DNA of 64,000 nt, from positions 48,325 through 112,324 of the forward strand of contig JALTBN010000043.1 in assembly GCA_027075325.1 (NCBI GenBank), written 5' to 3'. Shown piece after piece: positions 50,772 to 61,244 of this stretch. A program made the translations under genes and the position numbers. Below the pieces are notes generated by a model. The model did not search any database. It saw only the letters and a program-made list of their open reading frames with translations, and was not told the origin of the DNA. Source of the stretch: Thermococcus sp. (GTDB lineage Archaea; Methanobacteriota_B; Thermococci; Thermococcales; Thermococcaceae). Within the stretch, counting starts at the first letter, position 1, and each line of letters begins with the position of its first letter.

Positions 50772-51168
50772 CGTTGAACACCTCCAGTAGGTTCTTCTGC
50801 TTTCCCAGCAGCTCATCGAGCGTCATACCCGGAGTGTTCAGGGAGATTCTATAGTTCTTTCCGCTCTTTCCGGATTTAACCAGCTCCTCCGGTGCGAAAA
50901 ACCTCCAGCTCCGGTTGACAAACTTGACCGCTATAACGGGTTTTCCACCAAAGCGTGACGAGAAAGAAAGAAGCTTTTCCATATCCTCATCGCTGAAGTA
51001 TATCCTGTCTCCGGTAGTGCTTTTGACCTCTATGCAGAGGTACGTCTCCCCGTTTCCGGCCACGATGTCAACCTTCTTACTGCCGGCGGAGCGAACCACC
51101 GCAAAACCCTTCTCCTCAAGAGACCTTATCAGCTCCCGCTCCGCAGAGGCTCCCCTTCTGTACCTCAT
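50758..51168 (-). CDS. hjc: Holliday junction resolvase Hjc
   Basis: A 136-residue endonuclease. RRGASAERELIRSLEEKGFAVVRSAGSKKVDIVAG is split over residues 3-37: Glu in AERE, Asp in KKVDIVAG, and ECLEVK-like LCIEVKS near 45 give the E-x-D-x(E-x-K) nuclease site. It closely resembles Pyrococcus Hjc. It cuts four-way DNA junctions in recombination. The ATG at 51168 follows GGGGTTGAAC and gives the same N-terminus as known Hjc; ATG 51180 would add four residues. The C-terminal region is slightly longer than in Pyrococcus. Confidence 0.92.
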   Translation of the reverse strand: MRYRRGASAERELIRSLEEKGFAVVRSAGSKKVDIVAGNGETYLCIEVKSTTGDRIYFSDEDMEKLLSFSSRFGGKPVIAVKFVNRSWRFFAPEELVKSGKSGKNYRISLNTPGMTLDELLGKQKNLLEVFNGGEN

Positions 51169-51277
51169 GTTCAACCCCATAGAAAGTGAAAACGGGAATA
51201 TTTATACTTACCGAATTTTGAACAGATAACCAGAAACAAAGGAATCCAACGGATGAGAGGGTAGAAAAAAAGGAAAC

Positions 51278-51967
51278 TCACCAGCTCTCAAATTCGTCCA
51301 CATCAAACTGCTCCGAGGGTTCTGGAGCGGCGGCCCCCAGCTCAAGGCGCTGGGGCATGTTCGAGAACGCCAGTATCCTGTAAATCGCGGCTATTAGAAG
51401 CAGTATGAAGCCAACGAGGATTATGACAGTCAGGGCTCCCCACCAGAGGAACTTGGCGGCGTCGTTGAACTCCTTAACCTTGGTCAGCCGGGCCATTTCC
51501 TCCCACGCCTTCTTCTCGTAGTATGCTGCCAGGATTATCACCAGGATAAAGATGATAACAGCCACAACGACCAGACCGATCCCTGCACCGGTCAGCTCAT
51601 CATGACTTTCATACGAGATTATCTGGGTCGGAGAGCCTCCCAGCGGGGAGATTATCTCACCGCTCTGTGTGCCTGAGGAGGAATGAAACGCCATTGCGAA
51701 CATCGCTATGAAAAGCACGATAACGACTATGATGCCCGCGAGCCCTATTATGAAAGATTTCAGGTAATAATCGAAGGGCCGCTTGTTTCCCGTCTTCTCA
51801 CCTATGCCGTGAAGGGCTATGAGAACGAGAACAAAGCCTATGAGGCCCAGCAATCTTCCGATATTTGGTATCCAAACCAGCAGAGCCAGAATTGCCCCGA
51901 TGAGGCCGAAGGTTCGCTCACTGCTCACATCAACAGAGCCAGAGGTAACGTTACCGTACGTATCCAT
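51278..51967 (-). CDS. DUF996 family membrane protein
   Basis: A 229-residue membrane protein with about four to five helices. SERTFGLIGAILALLVWIP near 17 and GLIGFVLVLIALHGIGEKTGN (in part) are typical of the archaeal DUF996 family, followed by a Ser/Gly-rich extracellular loop (GTQSGEIISPLGG) and a soluble acidic C-terminus (EPSEQFDVDEFESW). The ATG at 51967 is chosen over GTG 51979. The function is unknown. Confidence 0.75.
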   Translation of the reverse strand: MDTYGNVTSGSVDVSSERTFGLIGAILALLVWIPNIGRLLGLIGFVLVLIALHGIGEKTGNKRPFDYYLKSFIIGLAGIIVVIVLFIAMFAMAFHSSSGTQSGEIISPLGGSPTQIISYESHDELTGAGIGLVVVAVIIFILVIILAAYYEKKAWEEMARLTKVKEFNDAAKFLWWGALTVIILVGFILLLIAAIYRILAFSNMPQRLELGAAAPEPSEQFDVDEFESW

Positions 51968-52066
51968 GGAAACCACCATATTTAGTAAGCTCTATTCATT
52001 TTAAAGTTTTTCCCAGGATTCCCAAACTTTATTAAGTGGGGGGTGTACGTGGTGAGGGGTGAGACG

Positions 52067-52855
52067 ATGCTGGAATCGCTGTGGCAGTTCCTCAACCAGT
52101 ACTTCATTCAGCCGATGTACACAAGGAGTGGTTACAACGCCGTTAACACGTTTCTCTACGCATTCCTGTTCGGCCTAGGCGTTGTGTACTCTTACAGGTA
52201 CATAATCAGGCCTCTGAAGATAAAGGTGGATGAGAGGCTCTTCTGGGCGGTTACCCCTATGGTTGTCTTTGGAGCCACCGTAAGGGCCCTTGTCGACGGT
52301 GGGATTCTGCCTGAGAACCCGTGGATACTCACGCCGGGCATATTCTTCACGGCGTTTTTCCTTATAGTCCCCGCCCTTATCATAGATGCAAAATTTGGAC
52401 TGTATCCTAGGGTAACGATAGGCTGGGGGACGGTACTTGCCCTCTGGGCTAACTACCTTCTCATCGTGAACGCCAAGAACTGGGAGCCCTACGGCCTTAC
52501 AATGCTCCACACCCTTGTGAGCTGGGCCATCGCCCTCGCATGGTACCGGTACAGGCCATTCGACAGGTTGTACCTCTACGCCGTGCTGGCCCACCTCTAC
52601 GACATGGGCTCAACGGTTGTGGGAATCCACTTCTATCACTATCACGAGGTTCACTGGATAGAGCACCACCTCGTTGACTGGTTTGGGGCCTACGTGTACT
52701 ATCCCTGGATAACCGTTATCCTCGTGGTGGTCTACTACGGTCTCAAATACCTTGTGCCAGATGAAGAAGAGAGGAGGTTCTGGTATCTTGCCATCTACAT
52801 ACTCGGCCTCGGGCCCGCGGTCAGGGATCCGGCACAGATGGTGCTTCAAGTCTGA
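52067..52855 (+). CDS. DUF63 family membrane protein
   Basis: A 262-residue protein with seven to eight membrane helices. GYNAVNTFLYAFLFG near 24, RALVDGGILPENPWILTPGI near 72 (in part) and AHLYDMGSTVVGIHFY near 178 carry conserved Asp, His and Asn residues of archaeal DUF63, which resembles intramembrane enzymes, but no activity is known. The ATG at 52067 follows GGGGTGAGACG. It is convergent with bud32 (2 bases between stops). Confidence 0.8.
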   Translation: MLESLWQFLNQYFIQPMYTRSGYNAVNTFLYAFLFGLGVVYSYRYIIRPLKIKVDERLFWAVTPMVVFGATVRALVDGGILPENPWILTPGIFFTAFFLIVPALIIDAKFGLYPRVTIGWGTVLALWANYLLIVNAKNWEPYGLTMLHTLVSWAIALAWYRYRPFDRLYLYAVLAHLYDMGSTVVGIHFYHYHEVHWIEHHLVDWFGAYVYYPWITVILVVVYYGLKYLVPDEEERRFWYLAIYILGLGPAVRDPAQMVLQV

Positions 52856-52857
52856 GC

Positions 52858-53523
52858 TCAGGAGACCCAGCCACGTTCCCTGTACCTCCCCCTCTCTTCT
52901 ATTTCCCGGATCTTATCCATGATCAGGGCGACTTTTTCATCTCCTCTGACCTCGCGATAGCCTTCAATGACGGCCGCAAATCCCCTCTCAAACCAGGTGT
53001 AGTGAGTGCTCTCCATAGCCCTTCTAAGGAGATGAAGGTCAACGCCCTGAGCCTCCAGCGTTCCATCAAAATCTGCAAGGCCGAAATCTATGAGGTAGAC
53101 CCTTCCATCACGGAGTATCATGTTGGAAGTCGTAAGATCACCATGCACTATCCCTGCCTCATGGAGCAACCCAATCTGCCTTCCAACTTCCCTGCAGGTT
53201 TCCAGCCTCTTCTCCATTGGAACTCGTTCGAGGTACTCCCTCAGCCGCTCTCCCTCAACGAACTCCATCACAATTTTCATATCCCTAAGGTCAACCTCGT
53301 AAAGGTGGGGGCAGAATACCCCTGCTTCCTTCGCCCTGTGGAGTGTCCGAGCCTCGCGCACCGTCCTCTCCTTTCTCAGCTTCTCATCAATCTCCTTTAT
53401 CCGATAGCGCTTTGGAATCCTGTGCTTTACCACGACGTCTTCATCGAGAAGCCCCACTCCAAAAACTTCCTTAAAGCCCCCGCGATAGATTCTGGCTTCC
53501 GCACCCTGCTTTATCAGTCTCAC
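52858..53523 (-). CDS. bud32: KEOPS complex kinase/ATPase Bud32
   Basis: A 221-residue small atypical kinase. The GAEARIYRGG loop near 7, Lys in VVKHRIPKRYR near 33, the catalytic GIVHGDLTTSNMI (HGD-x(4)-N) near 128 and LIDFGLADF (DFG) near 148 are all present. Bud32 supports Kae1 in t6A37 tRNA modification. It stands alone here, not fused to Kae1 as in some archaea. A TATA-like GGTTATAAAAACC lies near 53562-53574. The start codon is the ATG at 53523 (GGGTGATATTGTG upstream). Confidence 0.93.
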   Translation of the reverse strand: MRLIKQGAEARIYRGGFKEVFGVGLLDEDVVVKHRIPKRYRIKEIDEKLRKERTVREARTLHRAKEAGVFCPHLYEVDLRDMKIVMEFVEGERLREYLERVPMEKRLETCREVGRQIGLLHEAGIVHGDLTTSNMILRDGRVYLIDFGLADFDGTLEAQGVDLHLLRRAMESTHYTWFERGFAAVIEGYREVRGDEKVALIMDKIREIEERGRYRERGWVS

Positions 53524-53825
53524 AATATCACCCCTCCCATCCGATGTAGAACTCCTCCGTGAGGGTTTTTATAACCCACTCCTAGGCTTGAATCTCAACG
53601 ACGTTCTATATTTCAAGGATCAGCTGGATATGCCGTGAAGATAGGCCCCACGACCACACCCATCGGTTAATCCCCATTCAACGTTTTAGCATTTTCCCCG
53701 GATTTCTCCAATTTTTCTTGGCATAATATCCGTTTAAAGGCTTTATTTTGAACTTTTTAACCCAAAAGCTTTTATATAGCGCTGACGAATAACATCCGCA
53801 AAAAAAGTTGAAGGAGGAATGTGAA
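53524..53825. other. Divergent promoter region of bud32 and the thermosome gene
   Basis: About 300 bases. The left end holds the bud32 TATA-like box. The right end holds CTTTTATATAGC (53769-53780), a strong TATA box for the thermosome with CCCAAAAG as BRE, and GGAGGAAT before the ATG. Between them I see nothing structured. A heat-shock operator (Phr site) is expected around the TATA box and start site, but I cannot confirm one. Confidence 0.5.
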
Positions 53826-55481
53826 ATGGCACAGTTAAGCGGACAGCCGGTTGTTATTCTGCCTGAGGGAACCCAGAGGTACGTTGGAAGGGACGCCCAG
53901 AGGCTCAACATCCTCGCGGCCAGAATAATAGCCGAGACCGTAAGAACCACCCTCGGTCCAAAAGGAATGGACAAAATGCTCGTCGACAGCCTTGGCGATG
54001 TAACCGTCACCAACGATGGTGCAACCATCCTCGACAAGATTGACCTCCAGCACCCTGCCGCTAAGATGATGGTTGAGGTTGCTAAGACTCAGGACAAGGA
54101 GGCCGGTGATGGAACTACCACTGCGGTTGTTATCGCCGGTGAGCTTCTCAGGAAGGCTGAGGAGCTTCTCGACCAGAACATTCACCCGAGCATCATCGTC
54201 AAGGGCTACACCATGGCGGCAGAGAAAGCCCAAGAGATACTCGACAGCATCGCTATCAAGGTCGACCCTGAGGACGAGGAGACCCTCATAAAGATAGCCG
54301 CTACCTCGATCACCGGAAAGAACGCCGAGAGCCACAAGGAGCTGTTTGCCAAGCTCGCCGTCAAGGCCGTTAAGCAGGTAGCCGAGAAGACGGAGGAAGG
54401 ATACTCCATTGACCTCGACAACATCAAGATCGAGAAGAAGGCCGGTGAGAGCGTTGAGGAGAGCGAGCTCATTCGCGGCGTCGTCATCGACAAGGAGCGC
54501 GTCCACCCGAGAATGCCAACCAGAGTCGAGGGAGCTAAGATCGCCCTCATCAATGAGGCCCTTGAGGTCAAGAAGACTGAAACGGATGCCAAGATCAACA
54601 TCACCAGCCCGGACCAGCTCATGAGCTTCCTCGACCAGGAGGAGAATATGCTCAAGGAGATGGTCGAGAAGATAGCCGAGGTCGGTGCTAACGTCGTCTT
54701 CGTCCAGAAGGGCATCGACGACCTCGCCCAGCACTACCTCGCCAAGAAGGGAATCCTCGCCGTCAGGCGCGTCAAGAAGAGCGACATGGAGAAGCTCGCC
54801 AAAGCCACCGGCGCCAAGATAGTCACCAACGTTAAGGACCTCACCAGTGACGACCTCGGCCACGCCGACCTCGTTGAGGAGCGCAAGATCGCCGGCGAGA
54901 GCATGATCTTCGTTGAGGGTTGCAGGAACCCGAAGGCGGTAACGATACTCATTCGCGGCGGCACCGAGCACGTCATCGATGAGGTCGAGAGGGCCCTCGA
55001 AGATGCCCTCAAGGTCGTCAAGGACGTCATGGAGGACGGTGCGGTTCTCCCGGCCGGCGGTGCTCCGGAGATTGAGCTGAGCATCAAGCTCGACGAGTAC
55101 GCCAAGGAGGTCGGCGGCAAGGAGGCCCTCGCGATAGAGGCCTTCGCGGAAGCCCTCAAGATAATCCCGAAGACCCTCGCTGAGAACGCCGGCCTCGACA
55201 CCGTCGACGTCCTCGTTAAGGTCATCAGCGAGCACAAGAACAAGGGCGTTGGAATAGGAGTTGATGTCTTCGCAGGAGAGCCAGCCGACATGCTCGAGCG
55301 CGGCATTATTGCCCCGCTCAGAGTTACCAAGCAGGCCGTCAAGAGCGCCAGCGAGGCTGCCATAATGATCCTCAGGATCGACGACGTCATAGCGGCGAAG
55401 GCCAGCAAGCCCGAGGGCGGCCAGGGCGGCGGAATGCCCGGCGGCATGGGTGGAATGGGCGGCATGGATATGGGCATGTGA
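53826..55481 (+). CDS. ths: Thermosome subunit (group II chaperonin)
   Basis: A 551-residue chaperonin subunit. [23 protein letters not shown] near 47 (in part) and [15 protein letters not shown] near 97 are the ATP-binding signatures; Asp in [13 protein letters not shown] [10 protein letters not shown] near 405 is conserved. The C-terminus is a Gly/Met-rich repeat ([15 protein letters not shown]). Thermococcus kodakarensis has a cold-type and a heat-type subunit; the GGM tail fits the heat-inducible one. The ATG at 53826 follows GGAGGAATGTGAA. Confidence 0.95.
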   Translation: MAQLSGQPVVILPEGTQRYVGRDAQRLNILAARIIAETVRTTLGPKGMDKMLVDSLGDVTVTNDGATILDKIDLQHPAAKMMVEVAKTQDKEAGDGTTTAVVIAGELLRKAEELLDQNIHPSIIVKGYTMAAEKAQEILDSIAIKVDPEDEETLIKIAATSITGKNAESHKELFAKLAVKAVKQVAEKTEEGYSIDLDNIKIEKKAGESVEESELIRGVVIDKERVHPRMPTRVEGAKIALINEALEVKKTETDAKINITSPDQLMSFLDQEENMLKEMVEKIAEVGANVVFVQKGIDDLAQHYLAKKGILAVRRVKKSDMEKLAKATGAKIVTNVKDLTSDDLGHADLVEERKIAGESMIFVEGCRNPKAVTILIRGGTEHVIDEVERALEDALKVVKDVMEDGAVLPAGGAPEIELSIKLDEYAKEVGGKEALAIEAFAEALKIIPKTLAENAGLDTVDVLVKVISEHKNKGVGIGVDVFAGEPADMLERGIIAPLRVTKQAVKSASEAAIMILRIDDVIAAKASKPEGGQGGGMPGGMGGMGGMDMGM

Positions 55482-55599
55482 TGCCCTTCCCCATTTTTCT
55501 GTCAGTTCTTCATAGAACGTCAGTATCCTCTTAGTGCGTTCTTAATCTAGACCCAAAACTTTTAATATCCAGCGGTTATTTTAGTCTGGAGGTGAGAGT

Positions 55600-56469
55600 A
55601 TGGGATTGATGATGTGGCTGAGAACGGGTTTCCTCATGGCGGTGCTCACCGGCCTGCTCATGGGGATAGGCTACCTCTTCGGCGGGCCCAGCTGGGCACT
55701 GATGATGTTCATCTTCTCACTGATATTCAACTTCTTTACCTACTGGTACAGTGATAGAATCGTGCTGAGCTGGTACAGAGCCAGGATAGTTGACGAAAGT
55801 GAGGCTCCGGAGCTTTACGCCATAGTGAGGAATCTAGCCGAAAGGGCAGGCCTGCCCACTCCAAGGGTGGCGATAGTCCCAACGGAAACCCCTAACGCCT
55901 TCGCGACCGGAAGGGACCCAAAGCATGCCGTGGTGGCTGTAACCCAGGGGCTTCTCAGGATACTCAACAGGGACGAGCTTGAGGGCGTCATAGGCCACGA
56001 GCTAACGCACGTGAAGAACAGGGACATCCTCATAGGGACTGTCGCCGCGGCGATGGCGGGTGCGATAATGCAGCTCGCCTACTGGGCCCGCTGGATAGCG
56101 ATATTCGGCGGCTTTGGGCGGGACAGAGACGATAGGGACATCATAGGTGCAATACTCGTGGCCATACTGGCCCCAATAGCGGCGATGCTCATTCAAGCAG
56201 CAATAAGCCGCTCAAGGGAGTTCCTGGCGGACGAAGGCGGTGCAAGGATAAGCGGGAAGCCACATGCACTGGCGAGCGCGCTGATGAAGATAGAACAGGC
56301 TATCAGCTATAGGCCGATGAAAGAAGGCAACCCGGCGACGGCCCACATGTTTATCGTGAATCCCTTCAGGGGGATGAGCATAGCGAACCTCTTTGCCAGC
56401 CACCCACCGACAGAGGCGAGGATCGAGAGACTCAGGAAGATAGCAGAGGAAATGGGGATTTACTTCTGA
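55600..56469 (+). CDS. htpX: HtpX-type membrane zinc metalloprotease (M48)
   Basis: A 289-residue protease. Two N-terminal membrane helices (about 8-28 and 32-48) are followed by the cytosolic catalytic domain with [11 protein letters not shown] (H-E-x-x-H near 130). A second membrane pair (about 148-200) separates the Glu ligand in [16 protein letters not shown] near 208. It removes misfolded membrane proteins. The position right after the thermosome gene fits a heat-shock role. CTTTTAATATCC near 55557 is TATA-like, and GGAGGTGAGAGT precedes the ATG. Confidence 0.93.
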   Translation: MGLMMWLRTGFLMAVLTGLLMGIGYLFGGPSWALMMFIFSLIFNFFTYWYSDRIVLSWYRARIVDESEAPELYAIVRNLAERAGLPTPRVAIVPTETPNAFATGRDPKHAVVAVTQGLLRILNRDELEGVIGHELTHVKNRDILIGTVAAAMAGAIMQLAYWARWIAIFGGFGRDRDDRDIIGAILVAILAPIAAMLIQAAISRSREFLADEGGARISGKPHALASALMKIEQAISYRPMKEGNPATAHMFIVNPFRGMSIANLFASHPPTEARIERLRKIAEEMGIYF

Positions 56470-56508
56470 TTCTCTTCTTCTCCGCTTTTGGACGGCTCTC
56501 CTAAATCT

Positions 56509-57315
56509 CTAGAGAAAAACGCCCCTCGTCATCGCCCCGTCGATGACAACCGTGGAGCCGAGCATGTATTCAGCTTCATTGCTCAGCAGGAACGCTATGA
56601 TGGACCCCAGCTCCTCCCATCTCCCCGTCCTGTGGAGCGGCGTCCTGTTAAGCACTTCCCTCTCCCATGTCTCCTCAAAGGTTTCTCCCCTCTCCCGGGC
56701 GAGGGCCTTCAGGTTCTCCCTCGCACCGGGAGTGTCGAAGCTACCGAGGAGAACTGAATAGGCCCTTATTCCGTGCTTCCCGTAGGTTCTCGAAACGCTC
56801 TTCGCGAGCTGAACTAACCCGGCCCTCGTAACGTCCGCTAAAACGAGAGGCGGCATCGGCTCCTTTATCGAGACGGAGTTGAGGTAGACGAGCCGGCCTT
56901 TCCTCCTCTTCTCAAGCCATGCCTGAACTAGGAGCGTCGTCAGGTAGCCGGGAGCGACCGTATGAAGTGCCGAAGCCTCGATCCAGTCGAGGTAGTCAGC
57001 CTCGTGGAGGAGACAGGGTTCGCAGGGCACGTTCGGGGCGTTCCAGACGAGGGCGTCAACGCCATCCAAAAGCTCCCAGGCCTCCTTGACGAGGTTCTCA
57101 ATGTCCTCCTGCCGGAACAGGTTTGCCGGAACCGCGTGAACCTCCCCAAATTCGGACAGCTCTTTCCTGGCCTTTTCAAGGTTTTCGGGGTTGTGGGAGC
57201 TTATAACAACCCTCGCGTTTCTCTTCAAAAGCTCCCTCGTGACGTTGAAGCCTATCCCCCTGAAGGATGCCGTGACGATGACCCCAAGGCCTTTCAGATC
57301 GATTTTGACGCCCAT
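56509..57315 (-). CDS. Short-chain dehydrogenase/reductase with atypical active site
   Basis: A 268-residue SDR. The cofactor motif is VTASFRGIGFNV near 12 (T-x-x-x-R-G-I-G), NAP replaces NNAG (WNAPNVP near 86), and Ser in LNSVSIKEP near 137 is kept. Where Y-x-x-x-K is expected the sequence reads LADVTRAGLVQ, so both Tyr and Lys are missing. The C-terminal TVVIDGAMTRG is typical. ATG at 57315 gives MGVKIDLKG. A related subgroup with an N-x-x-R-type site is known to me from other archaea, but the reaction is unknown. Confidence 0.75.
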   Translation of the reverse strand: MGVKIDLKGLGVIVTASFRGIGFNVTRELLKRNARVVISSHNPENLEKARKELSEFGEVHAVPANLFRQEDIENLVKEAWELLDGVDALVWNAPNVPCEPCLLHEADYLDWIEASALHTVAPGYLTTLLVQAWLEKRRKGRLVYLNSVSIKEPMPPLVLADVTRAGLVQLAKSVSRTYGKHGIRAYSVLLGSFDTPGARENLKALARERGETFEETWEREVLNRTPLHRTGRWEELGSIIAFLLSNEAEYMLGSTVVIDGAMTRGVFL

Positions 57316-57489
57316 GCTCGGCCATTCTCGGCTTCCCCCTAATAACCTTGCGGTTGGCACTCCTACGATGATTACACGGATTCGGGTAGCCTAATTCGTC
57401 ACTTTGACGGTTTTTTCACCAAAATCCACTTAAGACAAAAAACCTTCGGTTTTAAGCAGATTTCTTGAAAAATTTAGGGGGGTGATGGA

Positions 57490-58536
57490 GTGAGGTTCTA
57501 CATCTGTAAGGAGAAAGCAGAGCCAAAGCCCTTCAGGATAGCGGTCATCGGCGCCGGTCCGGCCGGTCTCACCGCCGCTGGCTACCTCGCGTGCAGGGGT
57601 TACGATGTTCACGTCTATGAAAAGATGCCCGAAGGGGGAGGGATGGTTGCCTTTGCCATTCCAGAGGTTAGAATTCCAATAAAAGCGGTTAGAGAGGGCG
57701 TAAAAGATCTTGAAAGGATTGGTGTTCAATTCCACTTCAGGACAAAGGTTATCTACGATTCCCCCAGGGAGTTGGGCGATGAGTGGGCGGAGCACTTCGT
57801 TTCCCTTGAGAGGCTCTTAGGGGAGTTCGATGCACTTCTCATAGCAACCGGCGCCTGGAAGCCGAGAAAGCTCAAGGTGCCCGGTGCCGAGCTGTCTGGC
57901 GTCTACGATGCTTTAAACCTGCTCCACCACATAAAGATGGCGAGGATAGGCTACTACCCCTGGGAGAGGATTCCGGACCTCAAGGGGAAGCATGTCGTCG
58001 TAATCGGGGCAGGCTACACAGCGGTTGACGTTGCCATCGAGGCGAGGCTCCTAGGGGCTGAGGAGATAACGATGGCCTACCGCCGCTCCCTCGAGCAGAG
58101 CTACGCGAAGGCCGAAATCAAGAAGTTGATTTCAGAGGGGGTTAAGTTCATCGAGATGGCGTCTCCCGTGAAGATTTTGGGAGAAGGTAGAGTCCAGGGA
58201 GTCGAGTTCGCGAGGACGAGGATAGATGAGGGGAGCGTCGTAACCACCGATAAACGCTTTGTAATCGATGCGGATGTAGTGGCCTACGCCATCGGCCAGC
58301 TCCCGACGAGTCCGATAAGGGAGGTCGTCTGCGCCAACGAGAAGATCCTAAAGGAGGCGGGCATATTCTTCGCCGGCGATGTTGTTGCGCCTCGGAACAT
58401 CGGGACTGCAATGAGGGAGGGAAGAGCGAGGGGCAAGGAAATCGAGGAGTGGCTCCTCAGCAAGGCTCCACGGAAGGTCTTCCCTGTTCCTGTAACGGCG
58501 AGGCTGATAGGCTCGGTCGTCAACGGCAAATGCTGA
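57490..58536 (+). CDS. Glutamate-synthase-small-subunit-like NAD(P)H:FAD oxidoreductase
   Basis: A 348-residue flavoprotein. FAD motif VIGAGPAGLTAAGYLAC near 19, GGMVAFAIPEVRIP near 53 (the G-x-L-x-x-G-I-P-E-x-R loop in altered form), the ATG motif IATGAWKPRKL near 118, NAD(P) motif VVVIGAGYTAVDVAIEA near 168, and FFAGDVVAPRN near 295. It lacks the N-terminal Cys-rich ferredoxin domain of GltD, so it is a short form that must get or give electrons through another protein. GTG at 57490 follows GGGGGGTGATGGA. Confidence 0.8.
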   Translation: MRFYICKEKAEPKPFRIAVIGAGPAGLTAAGYLACRGYDVHVYEKMPEGGGMVAFAIPEVRIPIKAVREGVKDLERIGVQFHFRTKVIYDSPRELGDEWAEHFVSLERLLGEFDALLIATGAWKPRKLKVPGAELSGVYDALNLLHHIKMARIGYYPWERIPDLKGKHVVVIGAGYTAVDVAIEARLLGAEEITMAYRRSLEQSYAKAEIKKLISEGVKFIEMASPVKILGEGRVQGVEFARTRIDEGSVVTTDKRFVIDADVVAYAIGQLPTSPIREVVCANEKILKEAGIFFAGDVVAPRNIGTAMREGRARGKEIEEWLLSKAPRKVFPVPVTARLIGSVVNGKC

Positions 58537-58615
58537 GGTCCTGGATAGACTAGTATCTAAGGGATAGATTTTTATTTTCAATGTTATAATGGACATCGAA
58601 ATGGGGGTGGAAACC

Positions 58616-59077
58616 ATGGAGGAAATTGACTTCCAGGTGGCTGCGGAACTCCTCTCAGCAACCTCCGAGTGGATTGGAGACGGAAGGACCAGAACAAGAA
58701 TAGGTAGAATGGAAATCGAGGTGGACAACCCCCTGGCCGTTTCACCGGTTGGAGCGCCCGGGAACGTGACATGGCCTGAGCAGTTGCTTCCGGCGGCACT
58801 GGCGGCGTGCTTCATAACGACGATGAGCAGTATAAGCGAGAGGCTCAGGATGCATCCGAAGGGGATAAGGGTCACGGTGAAGCCACTCCTCGCAAGGGAT
58901 AGCGACGGTGGTTTCAAGTTTGAGAAGATGCTTATCACGGTAGAGATCTCCCTTCCAAAGGACGAAGTCAAAAAAGCCGAACGGCTTGTGGAACTCACTC
59001 ACAGCTACTGTCTCGTCAGCAAGGCCCTAAAGGGCAACGTGGAAGAGGTCATTGAGACGAAAGTGAATGAGGTTTAG
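58616..59077 (+). CDS. OsmC/Ohr family protein
   Basis: A 153-residue protein of the OsmC fold. PEQLLPAALAACFITTMSS near 55 (the first conserved Cys) and LTHSYCLVSKALKGNV near 130 (the second Cys) form the peroxidatic pair. It likely detoxifies organic peroxides or is a redox thiol protein. Possible starts are ATG 58589, 58601 and 58616; GGGGGTGG at 58603-58610 and a TATA-like TTTTTATTTT near 58570 favour 58616. Confidence 0.85.
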   Translation: MEEIDFQVAAELLSATSEWIGDGRTRTRIGRMEIEVDNPLAVSPVGAPGNVTWPEQLLPAALAACFITTMSSISERLRMHPKGIRVTVKPLLARDSDGGFKFEKMLITVEISLPKDEVKKAERLVELTHSYCLVSKALKGNVEEVIETKVNEV

Positions 59078-60130
<1,053 letters not shown>

Positions 60131-60214
60131 TTTCCCGTTTCACCGAGCTTTTCTTTTCCCGTCTCGTTCCGGATACCCCGCCAAGTATGTCCCTAAAGTT
60201 CCACATAATAGCCC

Positions 60215-61194
60215 TCAAATCCACCCCTTTCTCCTGAAATATACCACCATCCCAACGGATATGGTAAGCATCACGAGAAGAACCGTGGGATAGCCGTAGT
60301 ACCAGTTCAGCTCGGGCATGTTGTAAGGTGAAGCGTGGGGATTGAAGTTCATACCGTACAGACCCGTTATGAACGTGAGGGGGATGAAGATCGTTGAAAC
60401 CACCGTGAGGATGCGCATTACCTCGTTCGTCCGAATCGAGATTGCGGAGTAGTATATGTCGATCAGACCATCGGCCATCTCCCTCTGGCTCTCAATTAGG
60501 TCGAGGACCTCAGCAACGTGGCTTGAGAGGTCTTCCAGGTAAAGGCGGGTTTTTCTCCAAAGAGCTGAGCACCTTCAACCCGAATTCTCCTGAACACCTC
60601 AAGAAGGGGAAATATCGTCCGCCTGATGAAAAAAGTCTGCCTCCTGATGCTCTGAATACGCCTCAACAGCTCCCTGTCAGCCCGCTTAAGTGCATCCGAC
60701 TCAAGCTTCTCGACGGAGTTGCTTATCCCCTCAAGGAGGGGCAGGTAGTTCTCAATGACCGCATCGAGGAGAGCATATAAAAGGTAGTCCGGCCCGGAAC
60801 TCCTTAGAACGCTGTCCTTGTTCCGAATCTCCTCCCTAACGTGGTTGAAGACATCCCCCGGCCTCTCCTGGATCGTGACCACAAGGTTGTCCTTCAGGAA
60901 AAATGCCGTTCTCTCCCTCTTTAGACCCCTCTCCACACGATAAACCTGATGAATGAGGATGAGGAGCTGGTCTTTTAGCACCAGCGCTCTCGGGCCACGG
61001 GAACGTTTGAGCAGGTGGAGAAAAAGCCTGGAAAACCCCAGATCCTCCAACCCTTCAAAATCCATCCCATCTATGTTAATCCAGAGAACGGGGTAATCCG
61101 CGTAGTCTTTGACCTCATCGAGCCCCTCAAGCCTCTTCTCAGTGAACTCCGATGGCGAGTACGCAAAGAGGGTTATCCTCTTCTTTTCCACCAT
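60215..61194 (-). pseudogene. corA: CorA-type divalent cation transporter with a one-base frameshift
   Basis: Two frames together make one CorA. The 5' frame (61194-60496) encodes the cytosolic domain (VLWINIDGMDFEGLEDLGF, RGPRALVLKDQLLILI) up to AQLFGEKP. Shifting one frame restores TRLYLEDLSSHVAEVLDLIE, and the 3' frame (60478-60215) carries the two membrane helices with the YGMNF (GMN) selectivity motif. The break is in a run of five A on the coding strand (T5 at 60550-60554); six A would restore one 327-residue protein. It may be a true disabling mutation, a sequencing error at a homopolymer, or slippage-based expression. The ATG at 61194 follows GGTGGT. Confidence 0.85.
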
Positions 61195-61244
61195 ACCACC
61201 TCAGGATACGGGGAATAGGGAGTGAACCTTTTAACGGCTTCGGC

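Noticed and set aside
53835..55235. A very long open frame on the minus strand opposite the thermosome gene
   Set aside because: It is a shadow of the strongly biased codon use of the thermosome gene; the protein has no recognisable domain, and the plus-strand gene is unmistakable.
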